From contig NC_089240.1 of assembly GCF_963924675.1 (NCBI RefSeq), forward strand, positions 120,533,680 through 120,597,679: a DNA stretch of 64,000 nt. Reading direction: 5' to 3'. A model generated the notes under the pieces. That model made no database searches. It worked only from the letters and a program-made list of their open reading frames with translations, and was not told where the DNA came from. Numbering within the stretch: position 1 is the first letter of the stretch; the number at the start of each line of letters is the position of its first letter. This DNA is from Phocoena phocoena (lineage: Eukaryota; Chordata; Mammalia; Artiodactyla; Phocoenidae). The position numbers were made by a program, and so were the translations under genes. This document shows, piece by piece, positions 1 to 10,919 of this stretch.

Positions 1-1340
1 CATGTCATTTAAATATTTTTAGTGTTTGCTATATATGCCTTTTTCCTTGCAAATAATCTATCAAGATATACCCCCAATTCACAAAAAAATGGATCAATGG
101 CTGCAAATGGTGTACTAAAGTATTGAAGTAGCAATGAAAATGGTAATATGAATAGTACAATTCAGAATAACATCATAAACATAACTAGAAAATAGGACTC
201 TAGTGAGAACATGGAACATATATCTGTGAATTCAAGAAAGAAAAAGTAAATCTGTGAAATGTGGTGGTCTCACTAAAGCACCAAGAAAGGAAAACTGGAA
301 TTGGAAAACAGTGAAAAGGAATACCTGAAAAGTTAGATTTCATTCAACCGGTGATGAATTTTCTCCTAGTTATAGCAATTCACTGTTGCAAATTTTGCTA
401 AACTGTATCCTAAAGCCATCAAGAGTTTTTTATTATTTTCAAACAAAATACAGTGATATCACTGGTAAACCAATCGTTTCCCAACAGAAAATGACATAAA
501 TGTATCCAGAAAGATATGGATAAATTTGAGGCGACACAAAGAATACACGGGCATCTTTCAACATCATACTCATCATGACAAAATCCTTACAATGAGATAC
601 AATTAACACTCTGAAGAAAGTTGTTAAAATCAGCTACAGATGTCTCTCATGAAATTGGGAATTGCTTTTCTGCTATAAATGACTAGAAAAAGTGGGCAAA
701 GTTTTTGAAATAACTGTTTTCAAATATTGGGTAAAAGAGAGCACAGGAATCTGAGCTCTGAGAGAAAGGAAACAGACAAGTTGAATCCTCCATTTTCCAT
801 GAATTTCTATCTGGAGGCAATTTCTAATCTGTTACATAGGAATGGGGAACCCAAGAAACACCCAGAGACCTTTCTGAGTTGAGGAAATAACTTGAGTTCA
901 GTTTTTCAAGGACATTGAGGTTGTTGGAATTGTGGGAAATACTAGAAAATAAGGAGCTATGCAAAAAAGAGGGCTAGAAAGGTATTTGGATGAATACTAA
1001 TCTGAGCATATTTAAGGTGACACTCTCTAAGGAGCTAAGCAAAAACCAACCTCCAGAGAGATATAAGCAGAACAAATTTCAGAGCTTATAAATCTCCTGA
1101 AGACATTTTAATTCCTACCATCTAGAGTGGAGAGAACTCCTTGAAAACCCAGGGTATGTAGTAGAGAGCCCAGAATGGTCAGCTTTAGTAATAGGGCTAA
1201 ATTAGCCCTAAAGTCCCCTCTAGACCCACTCTAGCAATTCTGAAGAACAAGACTTGAAAGGATCATGCTTATCTACAAGTAACTTAACTGCTTTCCAAAC
1301 CAGATTTCAACACTTCAAAAAAAGAAAAAAAATCTAAGTA
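1..1340. other. Unassigned AT-rich DNA, possibly including the HAL1 5' region
   Basis: No coding region or recognised repeat can be supported in about the first 1.0 kb. From roughly position 1040 the text (A-rich, with a leucine/serine-poor broken frame) may already be the 5' part of the HAL1-type element that follows, because the phrase around 1220-1240 resembles HAL1 5' sequence, but this is weak. Confidence 0.3.
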
Positions 1341-2655
1341 ATGAAAAATTAAATTTCATGATGTTCAGCATTCAAGAAAAATGGTTAAGTATGGGATAAA
1401 ACAGGAAATATGAATCATAACTTTGAGAAAAAAGAAAGGCAACAGAAACTGATCTAATATTGACAGAGAAGATGAAATTATGCAACAAGAACTAGAAAAC
1501 AGCTCACTGAAATATGATCAAAGTCTTAAAGGAACGCATGAACAAAACCAGGAAAAGATTAAAAAGATATTTTAAAAACCCTAACTAGTACTTCTAGAGC
1601 TGGAAATTGCAATATCTGAAATGGAAGCGTTTAAGAGCAGATTTGACACTTCCGAAGGAAATATCAGTGAATTAGAAGGTACAGCAATAGGGGAATTCCC
1701 TGGTGGTCCACTGGTTAGGACTGTGCTTCCACTGCAGGGGGCATGGGTTTGACCCTTGGTGGTGGAACTAGAATCCTGCATGCTACACGGTGTGGGCAAA
1801 AAAAAAAAAAAAAAAGAAGGTACAGCAACAGAAATTAGCCAAAGTAAGGTACAGAGAATAAAAGACAAAAGAATGAACATTGACCTCATTGACTTGTGGA
1901 AAAATATCAAAAAATCTAACGTGTAACTGTACTCTCCAAAGAGGAAAATGTTGAATAGCTATTGGCTAAAATTTTTCAAAATTTAATAACTAAATACCTG
2001 AAAATGCAAGAGATTCAACAACATCCAAACAGAATAAAATAAAGAAAACCATACCAATGTATATCATAAACCTGAAAAAGAGGGACATCATGAAAAAATT
2101 AAAACAAGTCAGAGGGAAAAGAAACACCACAGACTATAAGAATGCCTATAGTGTTCTCACCAGACTTTATGAAAGCCACAGACATTGGAGTGATATTTTT
2201 AAAGTATTAAAGAAAAATCTGGCAACCAATATTCTATATCCAGCAAAAATATATTTCAAATAAATGTGAAATACAAAATTCTCAGACAACCAATATTTGA
2301 GAGAATTTATCTCCAGCAGGCCTACACTACAAGGAATGATAGAAAGAATTTCTTCAGGCAAAAGGAAAATAATACCAGATGGAAAATTGGATCTCTTTCT
2401 AAAGAGATGAAAAGTACTAGTGATGGTAAATATGTGGGTAAGGTAAATAGTTTCCTAATTGTAATTTTTTATTTTACAACTGATATTAAAACAAAAATAA
2501 TAACATTGTGTTCTTGGATTTTAAACATGTATAAGTAAAAGGTATGACAACAATACCACAAATGATGAGAGTGGGTAAATACAAATATCTATTTTAAGCT
2601 CCTGCATTATATGTGAAATCGTATATGATTATTTGAAGGTAGAAAGTGATACCTT
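1340..2655 (+). mobile_element. HAL1-type (ORF1-only L1) retrotransposon, left part
   Basis: This is an ancient plus-strand L1 ORF1 relic. A coiled-coil-like stretch is readable at about 1585-1680 and resumes after a SINE at 1829-1900. The C-terminal RNA-binding part is readable at 2057-2263 (frame ending SDIFKVLKKNLATNILYPAKIYFK). ORF1 is followed directly by a 3' UTR-like stretch (2264-2655) with no ORF2. HAL1 is the known half-L1 that encodes only ORF1, so this arrangement favours HAL1 over an ordinary old L1. The 3' end continues at 9986 after the L1 inserted at 2673. The frames are broken and the element is inactive. Confidence 0.75.
1688..1814 (+). mobile_element. CHR-type tRNA-derived SINE, short form
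   Basis: The head reads aattccctggtggtccactgg (A-box region), followed by a B-box-like ggtttgacccttgg and a tail of about 18 A. A perfect 14-bp TSD, AGAAGGTACAGCAA, lies at 1674-1687 and 1815-1828. It sits inside ORF1 of the HAL1-type element and is therefore younger. It would have been moved in trans by L1. Confidence 0.9.
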
Positions 2656-2672
2656 AGAGAAAATTAAACCTT
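2656..2672. repeat. Target-site duplication, left copy (L1 at 2673-9968)
   Basis: The 17-bp AGAGAAAATTAAACCTT is repeated exactly at 9969-9985. It brackets the full-length reverse-strand L1 and joins the two halves of the HAL1-type host. Confidence 0.9.
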
Positions 2673-3075
2673 TTTTTTTAAAGCCATCTTTTTTTTCTTT
2701 TTTAACATCTTTACTGGAGTATAATTGCTTTACAATGGTGTGTTAGTTTCTGCTTTACAACAAAGTGAATCAGTTATACATATACATATGTCCCCATATC
2801 TCTTTCCTCTTGCATCTCCCTCCCTCCCACCCTCCCTATCCCACCTCTCTAGGTGGTCACAAAGCACCGAGCTGATCTCCCTGTGCTATGCGGCTGCTTC
2901 CCACTAGCTATCAATTTTACGTTGGGTAGTGTATATATGTCCATGCCACTCTCTCACTTTGCCCCGGCTTACCCTTCCTCCTCCCCGTATCCTCAAGTCC
3001 ATTCTCTAGTAGGTGTGCATCTTTATTCCCATCTTGTCGCTAGGTTCTCTGACCATTTTTTTCTTTTTTTTTTTT

Positions 3076-6000
3076 TTAGATTCCATATAGCTGTGTTAGC
3101 ATACGGTATTTGTTTTCCTCTTTCTGACTTACTTCACTCTGTATGACAGTCTCTAGGTCTATCCACCTCACTACAAATAACTCAGTTTCATTCCATTTTA
3201 TGGCTGAGTAATATTTCATTGTATATATGTGCCACATCTTCATTATCCATTCATCTGTTGATGGACACTTAGGTTGCTTCCATGTCCTGGCTATTGTAAA
3301 TAGAACTGCAATGAACATTTTGGTACATGACTCTTTTTGAATTATGGTTTTCTCAGGGTATATGCCCAGTAGTGGGATTGCTGGGTCGTATGGTACTTCT
3401 ATTTGTAGTTTTTTAAGGAACCGCCATACTGTTCTCCATAGTGGCTGTATCAATTTACATTCCCACCAACAGTGCAAGGGGGTTCCCTTTTCTCCACACC
3501 CGCTCCAGCATTAATTGTTTGTAGCTTTTTTGATGATGGCCATTCTGACCGGTGTGAGATGATATCTCATTGTAGTTTTGATTTGCATTTCTCTAATGAT
3601 TAATGATGTTGAGCATTCTTTCATGTGTTTGCTGGCAATCTGTATATCTTCTTTGGAGAAATGTCTATTTAGGTCTTCTGCCCATTTTAAGATTGGGTTG
3701 TTTGTTTTTTTGATATCAAGCTGCATGAGTTGCTTGTATGTTTTGGAGATTAATCCTTTGTCAGTTGCTTCATTTGCAAATACTTTCTCCCATTCTGAGG
3801 GTTGTCTTTTGGTCTTGTTTATGGTTTCCTTTGCTGAGCAAAAGCTTTTAAGTTTCATTAGGTCCCATTTGCTTATTTTTGTTTTTATTTCCATTTCTCT
3901 AGGAGGTGGGTCAAAAGGATCTTGCTGTGATTTATGTCACAGAAGGTTCTGCCTATGTTTTCCTCTAAGAGTTTTAGTGTGTTTGGCCTTACATTTAGAT
4001 CTTTAATCCATTTTGAGTTTATTTTTGTGTATGGTGTTAGGGAGTGTTCCAATCTCTTTTACCTGGAGCTGTCCAGTTTTCCCAGCACCACTTATTGAAG
4101 AGGCTGTCTTTTCTCCATTGTATACTCTTGCCTCCTTTATCAAAGATAAGGTGACCATATGTGCGTTGGTTTATCTCTGGGCTTTCTATCCTGTTCCATT
4201 GATCTATCTTTCTGTTTTTGTGCCAGTACCATACTGACTTGATTACTGTAGCTTTGTAGTATAGTCTGAAGTCAGGGAGCCTGACTCCTCCAGCTCCGTT
4301 TTTCTTTCTCAAGATTGCTTTGGCTATTCAGGATCTCTTGTGTTTCCATGCAAATTGTGAAATTTTCTGTTCTAGTTCAGTAAAAAATGCCATTCCTAGC
4401 TTGATAGGGATTGCATTGAATCTGTAGATTGCTTTGGGTAGTATAGTCATTTTCACATTGTGGAGTCTTCCAATCCAGGAACATGGTATATCTGTCCATC
4501 TATTTGTATCATCTTTAATTTCTTTCATCAGTGCCTTATAATTTTCTGCATACATGTCTTTTGTCTCCTTAGGTAGGTTTATTCCTAGATATTTTATTCT
4601 TTTTGTTGCAATGGTAAATGGGAGTGTTTTCTTAATTTCACTTCCAGATTTTTCATCATTAGCATAGGAATGCAGGAGATTTCTGTGCATTAACTTTGTA
4701 TCCTGCTACTATACTGAATTCAATGATTAGCTCTAGTAGTTTTCTCGTAGCATCTTTAGGATTCTCTATGTATAGTATCATGTCATCTGCAAACAGTGAC
4801 AGCTTTACTTTTTTCTTTTCCAATTTGGAGTCTTTTTACTTTTTTCTTCTCTGATTGCTGTGGCTAAAGCTTCCAAAACTATGTTGAATAATAGTGGTGA
4901 GAGTGGGCAACCTTGTCTTGTTCCTGATCTTAGTGGAAATGGTTTGTTTTTCACCATTGAGGATGATGTTGGCTATGGGTTTGTCATATATGGCCTTTAG
5001 TATATTGAGGAAAGTTCCCTCAGTGCCTACTTTCTGGAGGGTTTTTATCATAAATGGGTGTTGAATTTTGTCGAAAGCTTTCTCTGCATCTATTGAGATG
5101 ATCATGTGGTTTTTCTCCTTCAATTTGTTAATATGGTGTATCACGTTGATTGGTTTGCGTGTATTGAAGAATCCTTGCATTCTTGGGATAAACCCCACTT
5201 GATTATAGTGTATGATCCTTTTAATGTGCTGTTGGATTCTGTTTGCTAGTGTTTTGTTGAGGATTTTTGCATCTATGTTCATCAGTGATATTGGCCTGTA
5301 GATTTCTTTCTTTGTGACATCTTTGTCTGGTTTTGGTATCAGAGTGATGGTGGCCTTGTCAAATGAGTTAGGGAGTGTTCCTTCCTCTGCTATATTTTGG
5401 AAGAGTTTGAGAAGGATGGGTGTTAGCTCTTCTCTAAATCTTTGATAGAATACGCCTGTGAAGCCATCTGGTCCTGGGGTTTTGTTTGTTGGAAGATTTT
5501 TAACCACAGTTTCAATTTCAGTGCTTGTGACTCTTCTGATCATACTTTCTATTTGTTCCTGGTTCAGTCTTGGAAGGTTGTGTATTTCTAAGAATTTGTC
5601 CATTTCTTCCAGGTTGTCCATTTTACTGGCATAGAGTTGCTTGTAGTAATCTCTCATGATCTTTTGTATTTCTGCAGTGTTAGTTGTTACTTCTCCATTT
5701 CATTTATACTTCTATTGATTTGAGTCTTCTCCCTTTTTTTCTTGATATGTCTGGCTAATGGTTTATCAATTTTATTTATCTACTCAAAGAACCAGCTTTT
5801 AGCTTTATTGATCTTTACTATCAATTCCTTCATTTCTTTTTCATTTATTTCTGATCTGATCTTTACGGTTTCTTTCTTTTGTTAACGTTGGGGATTTTTT
5901 GTTCTTTCGCTAATTGCTTTAGGTGTAAGGTTACGTTGTTTATTTGAGAGGTTTCTTGTTTCTTCAGGTAGGATTGTATGGCTATAAACTTCCCTCTTAG

Positions 6001-6877
6001 AACTGCTTTTGCTGTATCCCATAGGTTTTGGGTCGTTGTGTTTTTATTGTCATTTGTTTCTAGGTATTTTTTTATTTCCTCTTTGATTTTTTCAGTGATC
6101 TCTTGGTTATTAAGTAGTGTGTTGTTTAGCCTCCATGTGTTTTTATTTCTTACAGACTTTTTCCTGTAATTGATGTCTAATCTCATAGCGCTGTGGCTGG
6201 AAAAGATACTTGATACAATTTCAATTTTCTTAAATTTACAAAGGCTTGATTTGTGACCCAAGATATGATCTATCCTGGAGAATGTTCCATGAGCACTTGA
6301 GAAGAATGTGTATTCTGTTGTTTTTGGATGGAATGTCCTATAAATATCAATTAAGTCCATCTTGTTTAATGTATCATTTAAAGCTTGTGTTTTCTTGTCT
6401 TCATTTTGGATGATCTGTCCATTGGTGAAAGTGGCGTGTTGAAGTCCCCTACTATGATTGTGTTACTGTTGATTTCCCATTTTATGGCTTTTAGTATTTG
6501 CCTTATGTATTGAGGTGCTCCTATGTTGGGTGCATAAATATTTACAATTGTTATATCTTCTTCTTGGATTGATCCCTTCAACGTTATGTAGTGTCCTTCT
6601 TTGCCTCTTGTAATAGGCTTTGTTTTCAAGTCTCTTTTGTCTGATATGAGAATTGCTACTCTAGCTTTCTTTTGATTTCCATTTGCATGGAATATCTTTT
6701 TCCATCCCCTCACTCTTTCAGTCTGTATGTGTCCCTAGGTCTGAAGTGGGTCTCTTGTAGACAGCATATATATGGATCTTGGTTTTGTATCCATTCAGCA
6801 AGTCTATGTCTTTTGGTTGGAGCATTTAATCTGTTTACATTTAAAGTAATTATCAATATGTATGTTCCTATTACCAT
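3076..6877 (-). pseudogene. L1 ORF2 (endonuclease / reverse transcriptase), degenerate
   Basis: The span of about 3.8 kb (about 1267 codons) matches the usual L1 ORF2 length. The endonuclease part is readable at 6713-5863 in two frames, with motifs VGDFNTPLSP and IDHILGHKS. The reverse-transcriptase part at 5657-4836 contains [16 protein letters not shown] and [12 protein letters not shown]. The FADDM catalytic block is still encoded near 4771-4801 in another frame. The thumb and C-terminal cysteine-rich parts lie at 4690-4037 and 3894-3076, with CWWECK visible. At least six frame breaks inactivate it. In a live element it nicks target DNA and reverse-transcribes L1 RNA. Confidence 0.92.
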
Positions 6878-6935
6878 TTTCTTAATTGTTTTGTGTTTGT
6901 TGGTGTAGGTCTTTTCCTCCTCTTGTGCTTCCTGC

Positions 6936-7824
6936 CTAGAGAAGTTTCTTTAGCATTCGTTGTAAAGCTGGTTTGGTGGTGCTGAATTCTCTTAGCTTTT
7001 GCTTGTTTGTAAAGCTTTTAATTTCTCTATTGAATCTTAATGAGATCCTTGCTGGGTAGAGTAATCTTGGTTGTAGGTTCTTCTCCTTCATCACTTTAAA
7101 TATGTCCTGCCCCTCCCTTCTGGCTTGCAGAGTTTCTGCTGAAAGATCAGCTGTTAACCTTATGGGGATTCCCTTATGTGTTATTTGTTGTTTTTCTTGC
7201 TGCTTTTAATTTTTGTTCTTTGTATTTAATTTTTGATAGTTTGATTAATATGTGTCTTGGCGTGTTTCTCCTTGGATTTTTCCTGTATGGGACTCTCTGT
7301 GCTTCCTGGACTGAACTATTTCCTTTCCCATATTAGGGAAGTTTTCAAGTGTAATCTCTTCAAATATTTTCTCAGTCCCTTTCTTTTTCTTTTCTTCTTC
7401 TGGGAACCCTATAATTCGAATGTTGGTGCGTTTAATGTGTTTAATGTCCCAGAGGTCTGAGACTGTCCTCAATTCTTTTCATTTTTTTCTCTTTATTCTG
7501 CTCTGCAGTAGTTATATCCACTATTTTATCTTCCAGGTCACTTATCCGTTCTTCTCCCTCAGTTATTCTGCTATTGATCCCTTCTAGAGAATTTTAAATT
7601 TCATTTGTTGTGTTGTTCATCATTGTTTGTTTGCTCTTTAGTTCTTCTAGGTCCTTGTTAAATGTTTCTTTTATTTTCTCCATTCTATTTCCAAGATTTT
7701 GGATCATCTTTACTATCATTCTGAATTCTTTTTCAGGTAGACTGCCTATTTCCTCTTCATTTGTTAGGTCTGGTGGTTTTTTGCATTGCTCCTTCATCTC
7801 TTGTGTGTTTCTCTGTCTTCTCAT
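6936..7824 (-). pseudogene. L1 ORF1 (RNA-binding chaperone), degenerate
   Basis: The N-terminal coiled-coil part is open at 7824-7594 (starts MRRQRNTQEMKEQ). The RNA-recognition part is at 7472-7245 (NIRIIGFPEEEKKKKGTEKIFEEI). The C-terminus ends at a stop at 6936-6938. The 889-bp span is about the normal 300 codons but is not a multiple of three, and frames shift between the pieces, so it is broken. ORF2 starts about 60 bp downstream, the usual tight L1 arrangement. Confidence 0.9.
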
Positions 7825-9968
7825 TTTGCTTAACTTACTGTGTTTGGGGTCTCCTTTTCGCAGGCTGCAGGTTTGCAGTTGCCGTTGTTTTTAGTGTCTG
7901 TCCCCAGTGGCTAAGGTTGGTTCAGTGGGTTGTGTAGGTTTCCTAGTGGAGGGGAGTAGTGCCTGTGTTCTGGTGGATGAGGCTGGATCTTGTCTCTCTG
8001 GTGGGCAGGTCCATGTCTGGTGGTGTGTCTTGGGGTGTCTGTAGCCTTATTATGATTTTAAGCAGCCTCTCTGCTAATGGATGGGGTTGTGTTCCTGTCT
8101 TGCTAGTTGTTTGGCATAGGGTGTCCTGCACTGTAGCTTGCTGGTCATTGAGTGGAGCTGGGTCTTGGCTTTGAGATGGAGATCTCTGGGAGATTTTCAC
8201 CGTTTGATATTACATGGAGCTGGGAGGTCTCTTGTGGACCAGTGTCCTGAACTTGTCTCTCCACCTCACTGGCACAGCCCTGACTCCTGGCTGCAGAACC
8301 AAGAGCCTGTCCTCCACATGGCTCAGAATAAAAGGGAGGAAAAAAAAAGAAAGAAAGAAAGAAGATAACATAAAATAAAGTAAAATAAAATAAAGTTATT
8401 ATATTAAAACAAAAAATAATTATTAAGAAAAACTTTTTTTAAGTAATAAAAGAAAAAAAGGACAGATAGAATTCTAGGACAAATAGTAAAAGCAAAGCTA
8501 TACAGACAAAATCACACACAGAAGCATACACATACACACTCAGAAAAAGAGAAAAAGGGAGAAAAATATATACATCATTTCTCCCAAAGTCTACCTCCTC
8601 AGTTTGGGATGATTCGTTGTCTATTCAGATATTTCACTGATGCAGGGTCCATCAAGTCGATTGTGGAGATTTAATCTGCTGCTCCTGAGGCTGCTGGGAG
8701 AAATTTCTCTTTCGCTTCTTAGTTCACACAGCTGCTGGGGTTCAGCTTTGGATTTGGACTCGCCTTTGCGTGTCAGTCGCCTGAGGGCATCTGTTTTTCG
8801 CTCAGACAGGACGGGGTTAAACGAGCAGCTGATTCAGGGGCTCTGGCTGACTCAGGCCGGGGGGAGGGAGGTGCACGGAGTGCGGGGCGAGTCTGCGGTT
8901 GCAGAGGCCGGCGTGATGTTGCACCAGCCTGAGGCTCGCCATGCGTTCTCCCGGAGAAGTTGTCCCTGGATCACGGGACCCTGGCAGTGGCGGGCTGCAC
9001 AGACTCCCCAGAAGGGGCATGTGTATGGTGACCTGTGCTCGCACACAGGCTTCTTGGTGGTGGCAGCAGCAGCCTTAGCATCTCATGCCCGTCTTTGGGG
9101 TCCGCACTTTTAGCCGTGGCTCGCGCTCGTCTCTGGAGCTCCTTTAAGCAGAGCTCTTAATCCCCTCTCCTCGCGCACCAGGAAACAAAGAGGTAAGAAA
9201 AAGTCTCTTGCCTCTTCAGCAGCTCCAGACTTTTTCCTGGACTCCCTCCCGGCTAGCTGTGGCGCACTAGCCCCTGCAGGCTGTGTTCACGCCACCACCC
9301 CCAGTTCTCTCCCGGCTCTCCGACCGAAGCCCGAGCCTCAGCTCCCAGCCCCGCCCGCCCCGGCGGGTGAGCAGACAAGCCTCTCGGGCTGGTGAGTGCC
9401 GGTCGACCCTGATCATCTGTGCGGGAATCTCTCCGCTTTGCCCTCCACACCCCTGTGGCTGCGCTCTCCTCCGCGGCTCCGAAGCTTCCCCTCCGCCACC
9501 CGCAGTCTCTGCCCGCGAAGGGGCTTCCTAGTGTGGGGAAACCTTTCCTCCTTCACAGCTCCCTCCCACTGGTGCAGGCCCCGTCCCTATTCTTTTGTCT
9601 CTGTTTATTCTTTTTTCTGTTTCCCTACCCAGGTATGTGGGGAGTTTCTTGCCTTTTGGGAGGTCTGAGGTCTTCTGCCAGCGTTCAGTAGGTGTTCTGT
9701 AGGAGTTGTTCCACGTGTAGATGCATTTCTGATGTATTTGTGGGGAGGAAAGTGATCTCCGCGTCTTACTTTTCCACCATCTTGAAGCTCCTCTGAGAAA
9801 TCTTATAGGGGCTTTTCCGGCCCGTGGTCCCCAGGACTGTCGCAGCTTCGGCTGGTGGGGCACCTCCAGAGCCGGCAGCCTCAGTGAGGCTGCCCTCCCC
9901 TCGGTCTCCTGGGCAGTTCAGTGACGGCGGAAGTAAGAGACCCCGAGCCACGAGTTCCAGCTATGCGG
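7825..9968 (-). promoter_or_regulatory. L1 5' UTR / internal promoter, CpG-rich
   Basis: About 2.1 kb of sequence lies upstream of ORF1 in element sense and is bounded by the TSD. The outer 1.2 kb (about 8740-9968) is GC-rich with many CpGs, unlike the AT-rich surroundings, as expected for an L1 promoter. Pyrimidine/purine-rich and AAAG/AAAT simple tracts occur at 8337-8400. Several open frames here (for example 8640-9113 and 9283-9691) are chance frames from high GC and show no protein similarity I recognise. It should not be mistaken for a host-gene CpG island. Confidence 0.8.
8337..8465. repeat. A-rich / AAAG-AAAT simple repeat inside the L1 5' UTR
   Basis: Runs of aaag and aaat units form a low-complexity purine stretch between the CpG-rich outer UTR and the inner UTR. 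Confidence 0.75.
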
Positions 9969-9985
9969 AGAGAAAATTAAACCTT
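9969..9985. repeat. Target-site duplication, right copy (L1 at 2673-9968)
   Basis: AGAGAAAATTAAACCTT is identical to 2656-2672. Confidence 0.9.
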
Positions 9986-10050
9986 CTGCAACTAATTTTA
10001 AAACAGTAAACCGAAAAGGTACAGACTATAAACTAAAAAAAAAAAAAAAA
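9986..10050 (+). mobile_element. HAL1-type element, 3' remnant right of the L1
   Basis: This continues the HAL1-type 3' UTR interrupted at 2655 and ends in an A-run at about 10036-10050. Removing the L1 and one TSD copy rejoins it to the left part. Confidence 0.55.
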
Positions 10051-10492
10051 ATCTGCAAAGTTAATGATAACAATTATACATAGTGAAAAAGTAGGAAGAT
10101 ATTTGGGCAAAATGTGATAGAGACCATGATATCAACAGCACACAAAGTGGAAGAGTAAATACCTATCAGACATGAAAATTTTTTTCTTTAAAATTTACTT
10201 TACTGATATGTGAAGTATGAATCAGCTTCCTGCATATGTGACATACATACACCTGGGGGAAATGCTAGATCACATTTTGTTCTGTTTATCACTGAAAACC
10301 CAAACTACAGGAGAAGAAAATTTAAAGTCTCATTTAGTCAATGATTATTTTGTAACCCGTGATTAAGACTAGAAAAGCTGCACTAAGAGTATCTCTGAAG
10401 GGGTACAAGCTCTTTCTAGCAAGTCACAGTTGTTATGAAAATAAAGTAGCACCTGAATGTTATTCTACAAATTACTTTAATCTCAGAGGACA
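10051..10492. other. Unassigned sequence
   Basis: AT-rich, with no recognised repeat or gene. A short open frame starting at 10359 runs into the Tigger1 terminal region and has no independent support. Confidence 0.4.
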
Positions 10493-10919
10493 GTTAATGA
10501 TATACTTCATTGTATTGCACTTCGCTTTACTATGCTTCACAGATATTGCGTTTTTTACAAATTGAAGGTTTGTAGCAATCCTGTGGTCGAGCAAGTCTAT
10601 CAGTATCATTTTTCCAATAGCATTAGCTCACTTCTGTCTCTATGTCACATTTAGGTAATTCTCACAATATTTCAAACTTTTTCATTATTATTATATTTGT
10701 TATGGCGATCTGTGATCAGTGATCTTTAATGTTACTATTGTCATTGCCTTGGGGGTGCCACAAGCCATGCCTATACAAGACAGTGAACTTATTTGATAAC
10801 TTCTGTGTGTGTTCTGACTGCTCCACTGAACAGCTGTTCCCCCATCTCTCTCCCTCCCTTAAGGCCTCCCTATCCCCTGAGACACAACAATATTGAAATT
10901 AGGCCAATGAATAATCCTA

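Larger units (their letters stand above)
2673..9968 (-). mobile_element. Near full-length L1 retrotransposon (about 7.3 kb), inactive
   Basis: This reverse-strand L1 has its 3' end at the left (T-rich tract near 2673-2705, then the 3' UTR) and a GC-rich 5' UTR at the right. An exact 17-bp TSD shows that both ends are intact. The order in element sense is 5' UTR 9968-7825, ORF1 7824-6936, ORF2 about 6877-3076, 3' UTR 3075-2690. Both ORFs are interrupted by frameshifts and stops, so it cannot retrotranspose. The lineage looks like the cetartiodactyl L1 seen in whales and cattle. No young A-tail remains. Confidence 0.93.

Noticed and set aside
4836..5657. 273-residue reverse-transcriptase frame as a possible functional gene
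   Set aside because: It is one surviving piece of L1 ORF2 with frame breaks on both sides.
8640..9700. Long open frames and high CpG suggesting a protein-coding gene with a CpG island
   Set aside because: The region lies inside the TSD-bounded L1 5' UTR; the frames overlap in several phases and have no recognisable domains.
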